Shown: in pieces, positions 25,201 through 35,017 of the stretch
Position numbering within the stretch: position 1 is the first letter of the stretch
How the letters are laid out: every line of letters starts with the position of its first letter
Program-made: the position numbers and the translations under genes
The notes under the pieces: generated by a model
Told to the model about the DNA's origin: nothing
The model's database searches: none
What the model saw: the letters and a program-made list of their open reading frames with translations, nothing else
Source: Lachnoclostridium sp. Marseille-P6806
GTDB taxonomy: Bacteria > Bacillota > Clostridia > Lachnospirales > Lachnospiraceae
Direction: 5' to 3'
Assembly: GCF_900625025.1 (NCBI RefSeq)
Contig: NZ_LR130574.1
Coordinates: 434,001-498,000, forward strand
DNA: 64,000 bases

Positions 25201-27021
25201 TTATTCTTTGCCTTTGCTGCGGTCGACTGCCGTCTGATAGATATCCACAACATCCTGCACGCCCGCCGCATCCAGCTCGGAGAGGTACATGTTCCAGTTG
25301 TCGTCCGTGACGCCGGTCGTAATCCATGTATTGATATAGCGGTCGACGATATCCGACACCGTGGGCTGAATCTGAGCAAGCCGCATCAGCTCTTCCGTGG
25401 TCATCATGACACGCGGGATCGCGGTATACTCCGCCATGATCTCCTCTTTTCCGTTCGTCTTCTGGTTCTCAAGGAGCTGCACCGCATCGTAGGCATAGCC
25501 GCAGACCGTCTCATAATATTCGTCAAGAACGATCATCGAGCCGCGGCAGGGCGTGGAGTTGACGCGCGCCTCGCCGAAATTCGTGTACTCCGGCTGCTGC
25601 GCGACATACCGTCCGTCCTCATCAAGAGGTGTGCGGATGATGCCGTTTTCGTCTTCCTTGTAGTTGTAGCCGATGGCTCCCCAGTTGGACTGCACCGAGA
25701 TCGACGGATCGCCGACCATGTAATCCACGAATCTTGCGAGGACATGAGGGAAGCGGCAGGTAGTTGTGATCGCGGTGTTGGAGGAATCCTGAAGCTGCGA
25801 ATAGTTATTCAGGAAGCCCGACTTCCCGGCCTCGCCGGTCAGCTGCGGAATCGCCACATACTCATCGTGCACGTCAAGGTTGGTGATCTCCTGATCGGTC
25901 CATGTGCAGAAGCATCCGATGCGCGCGACATCCTCCTTGATCAGAGAGGACTTGAACGACGCGCTCTCATCCGCCTCAAAGGAGCCATCCCAGATCAGAC
26001 CGTCCGCATACAGCTGATTGAAGAACTCCGCCGTCTTGCGGAACGCCTCGTCCTTTGCCGTGAAAACGACCTTGTCATCAATGAGGCGCAGATGGTCCGC
26101 ATAGGCATTGCCTCCGCAGTAGGAATCCGCCTGTCCGAAGCACCCCGTGAAGCGGTAGAACATATTGTAGGAGCCAAAGGTATCCGTCGCGCCGAACCAT
26201 GACGCCATGGGGATCTCATCGCTCACGCCGTTTCCGTTGAGATCGCCCCCGTCGCGGAACGCCTCCAGGCATTTCACCCACTCGTCCACCGTGGTCGGAA
26301 CCTCGAGTCCCAGCTCATCCAGCCACGTCTTGTTGATCAGCATCGGCCCGCCGGTGAGCACCAGACCGTACATCTCCTCAATATAAGGGAAGCCATAGGT
26401 GTGCCCGTTCGGCGCGGTGATTTCCATGCGGTACGTCGGGCGCTCATCGAGAATCTTTTTCAGATTCGGCATATACTCATTGATCAGGCCCTCGGTCGGA
26501 AGAAAAATATCCTGATCCGCATACTGAACGACGATATTGCCAGATTTTCCGTCCCCAAAGTTCCAGAACGCGTCCGGAAGATCATCGCCGGAGGCCAGCA
26601 TCAGGTTGATCTTCTCCTGCGCGCCCTCACCGGGGATGGGCTGCCAGTCAAACTCCACGCCGGTGTCCTCAAACCACTTCTGACACATTGCGAGCTCCGC
26701 GGGAGCCACAACGCGGTCCGCCGAGTTCACAAGCAGCATGGAAATCTTTCCGTACTTCTCCTCGAACGCCGCCGGATCCTTGATGATCGGCAGCGTGCCG
26801 TCGAGCCGGATCAGACCGGCGTCGACCGCCTCCTGCTCCTCCGGGGTCAGACCGGTATCCGATGCCGACGTCGCGCTGTCGACCGCTTCCTGTATATCGG
26901 TCGCGCTCTCACCGGACGACTCGCTCGCTCCTGTTCCCGTTCCGGCTGCGCCGCCGCAGCCCGAAAGCAGTCCCGCCGCCATCACGGCGCCAAGAACCGT
27001 TGCCAGCACTCTCTTGTTCAT
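25201..27021 (-). CDS. LplA-type sugar-binding lipoprotein
   Basis: A 606-residue extracellular solute-binding protein of the large LplA/YtcQ type. The signal peptide MNKRVLATVLGAVMAAGLLS ends in the lipobox LLSGCGG. A Ser/Gly/Glu linker follows. The ATG at 27019-27021 has GGGAGGAAAAGC upstream. It is encoded after the two permeases, the reverse of the order in the rhamnoside locus. The neighbouring GH32 suggests a fructose-containing ligand. Confidence 0.92.
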   Translation of the reverse strand: MNKRVLATVLGAVMAAGLLSGCGGAAGTGTGASESSGESATDIQEAVDSATSASDTGLTPEEQEAVDAGLIRLDGTLPIIKDPAAFEEKYGKISMLLVNSADRVVAPAELAMCQKWFEDTGVEFDWQPIPGEGAQEKINLMLASGDDLPDAFWNFGDGKSGNIVVQYADQDIFLPTEGLINEYMPNLKKILDERPTYRMEITAPNGHTYGFPYIEEMYGLVLTGGPMLINKTWLDELGLEVPTTVDEWVKCLEAFRDGGDLNGNGVSDEIPMASWFGATDTFGSYNMFYRFTGCFGQADSYCGGNAYADHLRLIDDKVVFTAKDEAFRKTAEFFNQLYADGLIWDGSFEADESASFKSSLIKEDVARIGCFCTWTDQEITNLDVHDEYVAIPQLTGEAGKSGFLNNYSQLQDSSNTAITTTCRFPHVLARFVDYMVGDPSISVQSNWGAIGYNYKEDENGIIRTPLDEDGRYVAQQPEYTNFGEARVNSTPCRGSMIVLDEYYETVCGYAYDAVQLLENQKTNGKEEIMAEYTAIPRVMMTTEELMRLAQIQPTVSDIVDRYINTWITTGVTDDNWNMYLSELDAAGVQDVVDIYQTAVDRSKGKE

Positions 27022-27069
27022 AATGCTTTTCCTCCCTGGACTTTTTGTCCGTGAATGTATCAACCCCGA

Positions 27070-27987
27070 TCAGCCCTTGACAGCGCCGATCGTAACACCC
27101 TTTGCAAAATATTTCTGAATGAACGGATACACGGCAAGGAGCGGCGCCGCGGAGACAACGACAATGCAGTATTTTAGCTGCTCCGCGAGCTTCTGCTTGG
27201 TCACCATCGCATCTCCGGACGAGCCCATCTGGTTCGCCTGATTCATCAGCACGAGGTTCCTCAGCACGACCTGCAGCGGCATTTTGTTGTCGTCCTGCAG
27301 GAACATCAGCGCGTTGAAGAACTGGTTCCACAGCGCCGTCGCGTAAAACAGCGCCATGACGGCAATGATCGTGGACGAAATCGGGATCGCGATCTGCAGA
27401 AAAAACTTGAAGTCCGAGCAGCCGTCGATCCGCGAGGCCTCCAGCAGCTCCTCGGGCACGCTCGACTCAAAGAACGAGCGGCAGACGATCAGATTGTAGG
27501 CCGACACGGCGGTCGGCAGAACCATCGCCCATATCGTGTTGTAAATGTTCAGTGCCTTGACCGTGAGATAGAGCGGAATGATGCCGCCGGAGAAGAACAT
27601 CGTGAACGTGAAGATGAAGATCAGTCCTCTTCTCCCCGGAAGATCCTTTCTCGACAGCGCATAGCCTGCGGGAATGGTCGCTGCCAGTGCGATCAGCGTC
27701 CCGACGGCGGTATACAGTATCGTGTTTTTGTATGAGGTCCAGAGCGGCTTGTACCGGAACGTCGTGAGATACCCCTTGAAGTACGGCGCCTCAAGATAGA
27801 AAAGCGGCTTGCCGGAATTGACGGTCACAGGGTCCGTCATCGACGCCAGAATCACATAATAAATAGGGTAGATGATAATTACGCACAAGAGGAGCATCAG
27901 GACGATGATCAGTCCCATAAAGGCACGGTCTCCTCCGGACATCTTCATTTTGTGCCTCGGTGCCGGCTCTGTCTTCCATTTACTCAT
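27070..27987 (-). CDS. LplC-type sugar ABC permease
   Basis: A 305-residue six-helix permease. The cytoplasmic EAA loop is EASRIDGCSDFKFFLQIAIP and the C-terminus FAKGVTIGAVKG is typical of LplC/YtcP proteins. I chose the ATG at 27985-27987 because GAGGAGG lies 6 bases ahead; an ATG two codons earlier abuts the Shine-Dalgarno. It works with the LplB-type permease encoded just upstream. Confidence 0.92.
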   Translation of the reverse strand: MSKWKTEPAPRHKMKMSGGDRAFMGLIIVLMLLLCVIIIYPIYYVILASMTDPVTVNSGKPLFYLEAPYFKGYLTTFRYKPLWTSYKNTILYTAVGTLIALAATIPAGYALSRKDLPGRRGLIFIFTFTMFFSGGIIPLYLTVKALNIYNTIWAMVLPTAVSAYNLIVCRSFFESSVPEELLEASRIDGCSDFKFFLQIAIPISSTIIAVMALFYATALWNQFFNALMFLQDDNKMPLQVVLRNLVLMNQANQMGSSGDAMVTKQKLAEQLKYCIVVVSAAPLLAVYPFIQKYFAKGVTIGAVKG

Positions 27988-28007
27988 TTCCATCCTCCTC
28001 GAAAAAA

Positions 28008-28952
28008 TCAGAAAATGCTGATGTCGCTCACTTTCTTGGCGATCATATTCGCAGCGACCAGAATGATGAAGTTGACAACAGAGTTGAAGAGCCCCACCGC
28101 CGTAGCGAAGCTATACTGCGCCGTCTGAAGACCGACCTTGTACACGTAGGTTGAAATCAGTTCACTCACAATGGTATTGGAGCCGTTCTGCATCAGGTAC
28201 GCTTTCTCATAGCCGATGTTCATGATGTTGCCAATCTGGAGAATCAGCATCAATATGACGGTCGGCATAATCATCGGGATATCGATGTAGCGTATTCTCT
28301 GCCACTTGGACGCCCCGTCGATCATGGCCGCCTCGTAGTAATCCGGGCTCACGCTCGTCAGCGCTGCAATGTAGATCACCGCGTTGAAGCCCATCGTCTG
28401 CCAGATATTCGAGCCGATATACAGTGTCCGGAACCACTGCGGAAGCGAGGTAAACAGAATCGGCGCGTCGCTCCCGACCATGTGATTCACCACGCCGGTT
28501 GCCGAAAAGAATACCGAAATGATGCTGACGACAACGACATTCGACATGAAATACGGGGCGTAGCTGATCGTCTGGATGGTCTTTCTCACCCGGTCACCCT
28601 GAATCTGGTTCAGCAGGAGCGCAAAGATGATCGGAATCCAGAATGCGATCGCAATGCTCTCGAGAGAAATGACAATTGTATTCTTAATGGAATTGAGCGC
28701 GATGCTCGTGCTGAAAAACTGTCCGAAATACTTTCCGATCGGATCCGCCCAGGGACTCCCCAGGATCCCCTGCCGGATCTTGTAATCCTTGAACGCGATG
28801 ATCAGCCCGTACATCGGATAGTACGCGAATACCGCCGCCCAGAGGAGCGCCGGCAGGAGCAGAACATACAGCTGCCACGCGCGCAGAACGCCTTTTGCGC
28901 CGGACTTCTTTCTCACGCTCACCGCCGGCGCCGCCGTCATGTGTATCTTCAT
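28008..28952 (-). CDS. LplB-type sugar ABC permease
   Basis: A 314-residue permease with six helices and an EAA loop EAAMIDGASKWQRIRYIDIP. It is the first gene of the fructoside operon, read from the promoter at 29043-29071 with operators on each side. GAGGGAGGGAAT precedes the ATG. The divergent LacI regulator starts 257 bases away. Confidence 0.92.
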   Translation of the reverse strand: MKIHMTAAPAVSVRKKSGAKGVLRAWQLYVLLLPALLWAAVFAYYPMYGLIIAFKDYKIRQGILGSPWADPIGKYFGQFFSTSIALNSIKNTIVISLESIAIAFWIPIIFALLLNQIQGDRVRKTIQTISYAPYFMSNVVVVSIISVFFSATGVVNHMVGSDAPILFTSLPQWFRTLYIGSNIWQTMGFNAVIYIAALTSVSPDYYEAAMIDGASKWQRIRYIDIPMIMPTVILMLILQIGNIMNIGYEKAYLMQNGSNTIVSELISTYVYKVGLQTAQYSFATAVGLFNSVVNFIILVAANMIAKKVSDISIF

Positions 28953-29014
28953 ATTCCCTCCCTCTGCAAATACCGGATCACTTTCATTATCATGAAAGCG
29001 CCCTTGAAGAATCG

Positions 29015-29094
29015 GTAAAGTTACCGGTTACTTTACGGCTCAATTTTATTCTTTCTTTAATGAATAGTCAACAGCTTTTTGCGTAACCGGTTCC
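29015..29094 (-). promoter_or_regulatory. Fructoside operon promoter with two LacI-type operators
   Basis: On the minus strand the -35 TTGACT (29066-29071), a 17-base spacer and the -10 TAAAAT (29043-29048) drive the transporter operon. Operator O1 (29015-29036) has perfect arms GTAAAGT/ACTTTAC around TACCGGTT, just beyond the start site. Operator O2 (29083-29094) has AACCGGTT upstream of the -35. Their centres are 63 bp apart, about six helical turns, which suits repression by looping. Confidence 0.82.
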
Positions 29095-29208
29095 TGTACC
29101 GTATTTCCGATTCTTCTGTTAAAATGAAAGGAACATTTGCAGAGGAGCTTCGATCTTCCTCGATCCTTAATCGCCGTATTTCATGCTGTCCCCCGCGAGG
29201 CCCGCCGT

Positions 29209-30273
29209 ATGCGTCTGAAAAACAAAGTCACCTTTGATGACATCGCAAGCTACACCGGATTTTCAAAAACCACTGTATCACGCTATTTCAATAATCCCGA
29301 TTCCCTGACCGCCGAGAATCAGGCTACGATTGCGCGTGCGCTGAAAAAGCTGAATTATCATGAAAACAAGGTGGGCCGCATACTCGCCAGCGGCCACACG
29401 GAATTCATCGGACTGATCGTTCCGAATCTGTATATGCATTTCTTCGCCGAGACATTGCAGGCCTTCCTTGCGACCTACAATCGCTACGGCTACAAGTTCC
29501 TGGTCTTTGAGGGGAACCGGACCGAGGACGAGGAACGTCGCTATATTTCAGAACTTCTCGCCTACAACGTGGAAGGAATGATCGTTATGAGCCACACCAT
29601 CCCCTCCGAGGAGCTCGCCGGCTACGGCATTCCGCTCGTCACCATCGAAAGAGAGGATCGCTGCGTCTCCTCCGTCAACACGGACAACCTGATGGGCGGG
29701 ATCCAGGCCACCAGCCTCCTGTATAAAAACAACTGCGACATTCTGTTCTACATCGACGGGATCAACGACCACATCGTTCCGGCGCAGGGCAGACAGATCG
29801 GCTTCGAGCAGATCTGCCAGCAGCAGAAGATCGCGCACGAGGTGATCCTGCGGGAAATCGGGCACAGCTACGAGGAAAGCTATCGGGTCATCTCCGGGAG
29901 CATCGACGACATCGCCATCCGCCATTCCGGAAAAAGAAAGGGCATCTTCTGCGCCAACGACACCTATGCCAGCATGGTAGTGACGCATCTCGTCCGAAGC
30001 TACGGAAGCTTTCCGGATGATTTCCGTCTGATCGGCTTTGACGGTTCTCCTATTTCCGCACAGACCGTGGTTCCTTTCAGCACGATCGGGCAGCAGATCG
30101 ACAAAATCGTAGAGGCCACCATGGAGCTTCTGATCGAGCAGATTCAAAACCGGACAAAGAGAATCCCCGTTGAGACCCCCGTCCGGCACAAGGTAATCAC
30201 CCCCGTCCTGATCTGCCGGGACACCTCGCGGCCGGATGCCTTTCTGGAGCGCGAGCGCCATCGTTACGAGTGA
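29209..30273 (+). CDS. LacI-family regulator of the fructoside locus
   Basis: A 354-residue repressor transcribed divergently from the transporter operon. The HTH is VTFDDIASYTGFSKTTVSRY, followed by the hinge and a type I periplasmic-binding-protein fold. I start it at ATG 29209 (MRLKNKVTFDD), with GCGAGG 8 bases upstream; the earlier in-frame ATG would add 24 residues of poor resemblance. The two ACCGGT-centred operators in the shared intergenic region are its likely targets, and O2 may also mediate autoregulation. Confidence 0.9.
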   Translation: MRLKNKVTFDDIASYTGFSKTTVSRYFNNPDSLTAENQATIARALKKLNYHENKVGRILASGHTEFIGLIVPNLYMHFFAETLQAFLATYNRYGYKFLVFEGNRTEDEERRYISELLAYNVEGMIVMSHTIPSEELAGYGIPLVTIEREDRCVSSVNTDNLMGGIQATSLLYKNNCDILFYIDGINDHIVPAQGRQIGFEQICQQQKIAHEVILREIGHSYEESYRVISGSIDDIAIRHSGKRKGIFCANDTYASMVVTHLVRSYGSFPDDFRLIGFDGSPISAQTVVPFSTIGQQIDKIVEATMELLIEQIQNRTKRIPVETPVRHKVITPVLICRDTSRPDAFLERERHRYE

Positions 30274-30358
30274 CGCCAAAGCGCCCTTCCGGCCGACTCA
30301 GTCGCATGGATGTTACGCACAGAATGCCGCGCGTTCCGCTTAGAAAAAATCTGTTCAG

Positions 30359-30397
30359 AAAAAGGCCTGACCCCTGCAAACAGGAAATCAGGCCTTT
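30359..30397 (-). terminator. Terminator downstream of enolase
   Basis: AAAGGCCTGA and TCAGGCCTTT pair, with an inner CCTG/CAGG, and T5 follows on the minus strand. The hairpin also lies behind the convergent LacI gene and may stop both transcripts. Confidence 0.82.
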
Positions 30398-30457
30398 GCT
30401 GCTTAAGCGGTTCTTTCTATCCGGCTTTCCGGATGCAAGGCATGCGAACCGTCAGAA

Positions 30458-31786
<1,329 letters not shown>

Positions 31787-31872
31787 TCATTCTGCACACC
31801 GCCTCCCCTGTCAGGCCGCTTCTTCTTTGGTCCGCCGCCCTGGGCTCCCGGGTTAGCTCTATCTAATTATCA

Positions 31873-34029
31873 CTATGAAGGTACACCATCCCGGCGCCTC
31901 TTGTCAATGTACCGCGCCGGACTCTTCCCCCTTTTCCGCGCCCCGGAGGAGCTTCCCTGTGCCGCACCGGCGGCATTCAGCGCCCGCATGGAATTCAGAA
32001 TACACAGCACCGCCACGCCCACATCGCCGAATACGGCCGTCCACATCCCCACAAGCCCGGGAATGGACAGCAGCAGAATGAGGAACTTCACCGCAATCGC
32101 GAACATCACATTGCAGCGGACAATCCGCATGGTCCGGCGGGCAATCCGCATCACGGCGGGGAGCTTGCGGATATCATCGTCCATCAGGACGATATCGGCA
32201 GCCTCAATCGCCGCATCGGAGCCGAGAGATCCCATCGCGAAGCCGACATCCGCGCGCACCAGCACCGGAGCGTCATTGATGCCGTCCCCGACAAAGCCGA
32301 GCCGCCCCGGGCTTCCGGCCTCCTCCATGCTCTGTATCAGCGCCTCCGCCCGCTCCACCTTCTGCGCGGGCAGCAGCCCGCTGTAAAACTCACCGATCCC
32401 GAGCCGGCCCGCGACGGCCTCCGCCGCCTCCCGGCGGTCTCCGGTCAGCATGACGATTCTCTCAATGCCGGCCCGCCTCATGTCCGCGACCGCCTCTTCC
32501 ACGCCCTCCTTCAGCTCATCGGAAATCAGGATCGTACCGGCAAATACGCCGTCATACGCCACATACACAAGCGTCCCGCCGGCCGAAAGCAAAGGACTTC
32601 CGGCGGCGTCTGCCGGAGACACCGGGCCGCCCGCTGAAACGGGAACCGGCGACGCCGCTGAAGCCGCCGAAAAGCCCTCGATTCTCTCCTTTTGCATCAG
32701 TCCCGCATTCCCGACAAGGAGACGCCTGCCGTCCAAACAGACTACGCTTCCCAGTCCTGCCAGTTCCTCCGGCTCCGTGACACGGGCCGGATCGGCGGCC
32801 TCGCCGCAGGCCTCCCGGATCGACTGCGCAATCGGATGATTGGAATACTGCTCGCCGCAGGCCGCGAGTACAAGGAGTTCTTTCTCTCCGAAACGTGGAT
32901 CTTGCCCCGCTCCCGCTTCCCCGTTCCGCTCCGGGCGAAGAAGCAACGGGGCCTCCGTAAGCCGTTCCGCCGCTTCCTGCGACGGGAAGATTCCCGACAC
33001 CCGGAACTCTCCCCGCGTCAGCGTCCCCGTCTTGTCCATGACCAGCGTGCGGAGCGTGGCCGCAGCCTCGAGATAATTGGAGCCCTTGATCAGAACGCCG
33101 ATCCGGGAGGCGGCGCCGATCCCGCCGAAAAAGCCCAGCGGAACCGAGATCACCAGCGCACAGGGACAGGAGACGATCAGAAAGTTGCAGGCCCGCCGGA
33201 CGGAATCGGCCCATCCCCAGCCGAAAAGGAGCGGCGGAAGAATCGCAAGCACCGCCGCGCCGGCGGTCACAGCCGGCGTATAGATTTTCGCAAAGCGGGT
33301 GATGAAATTCTCAAGCCGCGCCTTTCTCGTGCCCGCATTTTCCACAAGTTCCAGAATCCGGGCCACCGTCGAGTCCTCGTACTCCCGGCTGACCCGCACC
33401 CGCAGCGCGCCGCTCCCGTTGATGCAGCCCGAGATCACCTCATCGCCGGCCGCGGCCCTCCGGGGTACCGACTCCCCTGTCAGAGCCGCCGTATCGAGAA
33501 AGGAGCTCCCTTCCAGAACCGTGCCGTCCAGCGGGATCTTCTCCCCGGGCTTTATGACAATGACATCGCCCGCATGAACTTCCTCAGGCTCGACCACCTC
33601 CAGACCTCCGTCCTCCCGGAGGAGATTTGCGTACTCCGGTGCGATGGACATCATCTGCGCGATGGAGCGCCGCGATTTTCCCACCGCAAGGGACTGAAAC
33701 AGCTCCCCGACCTGATAGAAGAGCATGACGGCCAGCGCCTCGTCATAATCTCCACTCCCCGAAAGCCCAAGCACCAGCGCCGCAAAGGTCGCGAGCACCA
33801 TCAGAAAATTCTCGTCAAAAACCTGCCCGTGCGCGATGTTCCGGAACGCGCGCCATATGACGTCATAGCCGATGAGAAGATACGGGAGGAAATAGCAGAG
33901 AAAACGGAAGCCGCCGGGAAGCGGCTCCATAACCCCTGTGCGCTCCAGTATCAGGAGCAGCGCAAAGCACGTAAGCACCACCGCAATCCGCATCAGTGTC
34001 TGTCTTTGTTTCTTCGTCCAGTTTTTCAA
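31873..34029 (-). CDS. P1B-type heavy-metal translocating ATPase
   Basis: A 718-residue membrane pump, probably for Zn/Cd/Pb export. The membrane metal-binding motif is SCPCALVISVPLGFFGG (CPC). The phosphorylation site is MDKTGTLTRGEF and the hinge region is MLTGDRREAAEAV, followed by GDGINDAPVLVRADVG. It lacks an N-terminal HMA domain, which is encoded separately at 34179-34397. Near residue 450-490 there is an Ala/Pro/Ser/Gly-rich insert before LVYVAYDGVFAG. I take TTG 34027-34029 as the start because CCGGAGAGGG sits about 8 bases ahead; a TTG nine codons upstream is the alternative. Confidence 0.92.
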   Translation of the reverse strand: MKNWTKKQRQTLMRIAVVLTCFALLLILERTGVMEPLPGGFRFLCYFLPYLLIGYDVIWRAFRNIAHGQVFDENFLMVLATFAALVLGLSGSGDYDEALAVMLFYQVGELFQSLAVGKSRRSIAQMMSIAPEYANLLREDGGLEVVEPEEVHAGDVIVIKPGEKIPLDGTVLEGSSFLDTAALTGESVPRRAAAGDEVISGCINGSGALRVRVSREYEDSTVARILELVENAGTRKARLENFITRFAKIYTPAVTAGAAVLAILPPLLFGWGWADSVRRACNFLIVSCPCALVISVPLGFFGGIGAASRIGVLIKGSNYLEAAATLRTLVMDKTGTLTRGEFRVSGIFPSQEAAERLTEAPLLLRPERNGEAGAGQDPRFGEKELLVLAACGEQYSNHPIAQSIREACGEAADPARVTEPEELAGLGSVVCLDGRRLLVGNAGLMQKERIEGFSAASAASPVPVSAGGPVSPADAAGSPLLSAGGTLVYVAYDGVFAGTILISDELKEGVEEAVADMRRAGIERIVMLTGDRREAAEAVAGRLGIGEFYSGLLPAQKVERAEALIQSMEEAGSPGRLGFVGDGINDAPVLVRADVGFAMGSLGSDAAIEAADIVLMDDDIRKLPAVMRIARRTMRIVRCNVMFAIAVKFLILLLSIPGLVGMWTAVFGDVGVAVLCILNSMRALNAAGAAQGSSSGARKRGKSPARYIDKRRRDGVPS

Positions 34030-34178
34030 GAATGAGCCCTCTCCGGATTCCCGCAAAAATGAGGGGCTGCCGCATCAAGGCTTCCTCACACAATATGCGG
34101 TCATTTCATCGGATGGAAGCCACATGCTTATGTGCAAGGAAAAGCTGAATACGACAGCCCCATCCGCTTTCTCTTTTT

Positions 34179-34397
34179 TCAGTCCGTATAGATCACCGCA
34201 TCCGGCTCCACGCGCTTCGCCGTGCGGAGCACCTCGGCCAGTACCTCGTCAAAACCCTCGTCGGTTGTCCGGAGCATCATCTTCTGCGTCAGAAAATTCA
34301 CCTGACACTCCTCCACGCCCTTTACCCGGCGGATCGCCTCCTCCAGCTTTGCCGCGCAGACCGCGCAGTCCACATCAATTTTGAATTTCTTTTTCAA
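34179..34397 (-). CDS. Stand-alone HMA metal-binding protein
   Basis: A 72-residue ferredoxin-like heavy-metal-associated domain. The metal-binding loop is DCAVCAAKLEEAIRR (CxxC), and the second half QVNFLTQKMMLRT completes the fold. The start is TTG at 34395-34397 after GGGAGGACAGCAG. It is encoded between the ArsR sensor and the ATPase and probably acts as a detached N-terminal domain or metallochaperone for that pump. Confidence 0.88.
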   Translation of the reverse strand: MKKKFKIDVDCAVCAAKLEEAIRRVKGVEECQVNFLTQKMMLRTTDEGFDEVLAEVLRTAKRVEPDAVIYTD

Positions 34398-34491
34398 ACT
34401 GCTGTCCTCCCTCTGCAAGTTTCCGTTCCGTCTCGGGAACCGCTTCCTGCGGCAAATCTCCGCGGACAGGCTCCCGGCCATTTTCCGTCCG

Positions 34492-34851
34492 TCACTCCAT
34501 AATGTGATTCAGACCCTGCGCGATGATCGTCCGCACATGATCATCCGCGAGATAATAGATGATCTGCTTTCCCTCCCGCCTGCCATTCACAAGCTTCGCA
34601 TTCCGCAGGAGCTTGAGCTGATGCGAGACCGCCGACTGCGTCATATGCAGGGTCTCCGCCAGATCGCACACACAGATGTCCGCCTCAAATAGTGCAAAGA
34701 GGATCCGGATCCGGGTGGAATCGCCGAACACCTTGAACAGCTCAGACAGATCCGCGAGCGTATCCTCGTCCGGCATGCTCCCGATGACGCTGCGCACCGT
34801 ATCCTCATGGATGACATGCTCCTCGCAGCGCTCCACATCATTGATCGCCAT
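34492..34851 (-). CDS. ArsR/SmtB-family metal-sensing repressor
   Basis: A 119-residue winged-helix repressor. The recognition region is DLAETLHMTQSAVSHQLKLL. Two possible metal sites are visible. ADICVCDLAE gives the CxC of the CadC-type alpha3N site, with a further Cys near the N-terminus (VERCEEH). At the C-terminus DDHVRTIIAQGLNHIME fits DxHx10HxxE, the alpha5 zinc site of SmtB/CzrA. It would repress its own operon and release DNA on Zn, Cd or Pb binding. I chose ATG 34851; GTG codons just upstream are possible starts. Confidence 0.9.
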   Translation of the reverse strand: MAINDVERCEEHVIHEDTVRSVIGSMPDEDTLADLSELFKVFGDSTRIRILFALFEADICVCDLAETLHMTQSAVSHQLKLLRNAKLVNGRREGKQIIYYLADDHVRTIIAQGLNHIME

Positions 34852-34872
34852 GATCACCACCAAACCTTTCTA

Positions 34873-34932
34873 TATATGAACATATATTCATATGTTTGAA
34901 TAAAATATAGCTCTGATCCGAAAGTCTGTCAA
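34873..34932 (-). promoter_or_regulatory. Metal-efflux operon promoter and ArsR operator
   Basis: On the minus strand TTGACA (34927-34932), a 17-base spacer and TATATT (34904-34909) form a near-consensus promoter. Directly downstream (34873-34902) lies an AT-rich inverted repeat containing ATGAACATATATTCAT and the overlapping AACATA..TATGTT, the usual form of ArsR/SmtB operators. A repressor bound there would cover the transcription start. Confidence 0.85.
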
Positions 34933-34957
34933 CCGTTTTCATTAAAATCCGCTCATG

Positions 34958-34984
34958 AAAAAGGCGGGGGACACGCCCCGCCTT
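34958..34984 (-). terminator. Terminator of the GH95 operon
   Basis: GGCGGGG and CCCCGCC pair around CGTGTC, and T5 follows on the minus strand, 34 bases beyond the GH95 stop codon. Confidence 0.88.
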
Positions 34985-35017
34985 CCCTCCCGGATGACCG
35001 CCGTCCCGGCCGGTCCT

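Noticed and set aside
34030..34178. Attenuator between the HMA and ATPase genes
   Set aside because: GGGGCTG and CAGCCCC can pair and a T run follows, but they are about 90 bases apart with no supporting inner structure.
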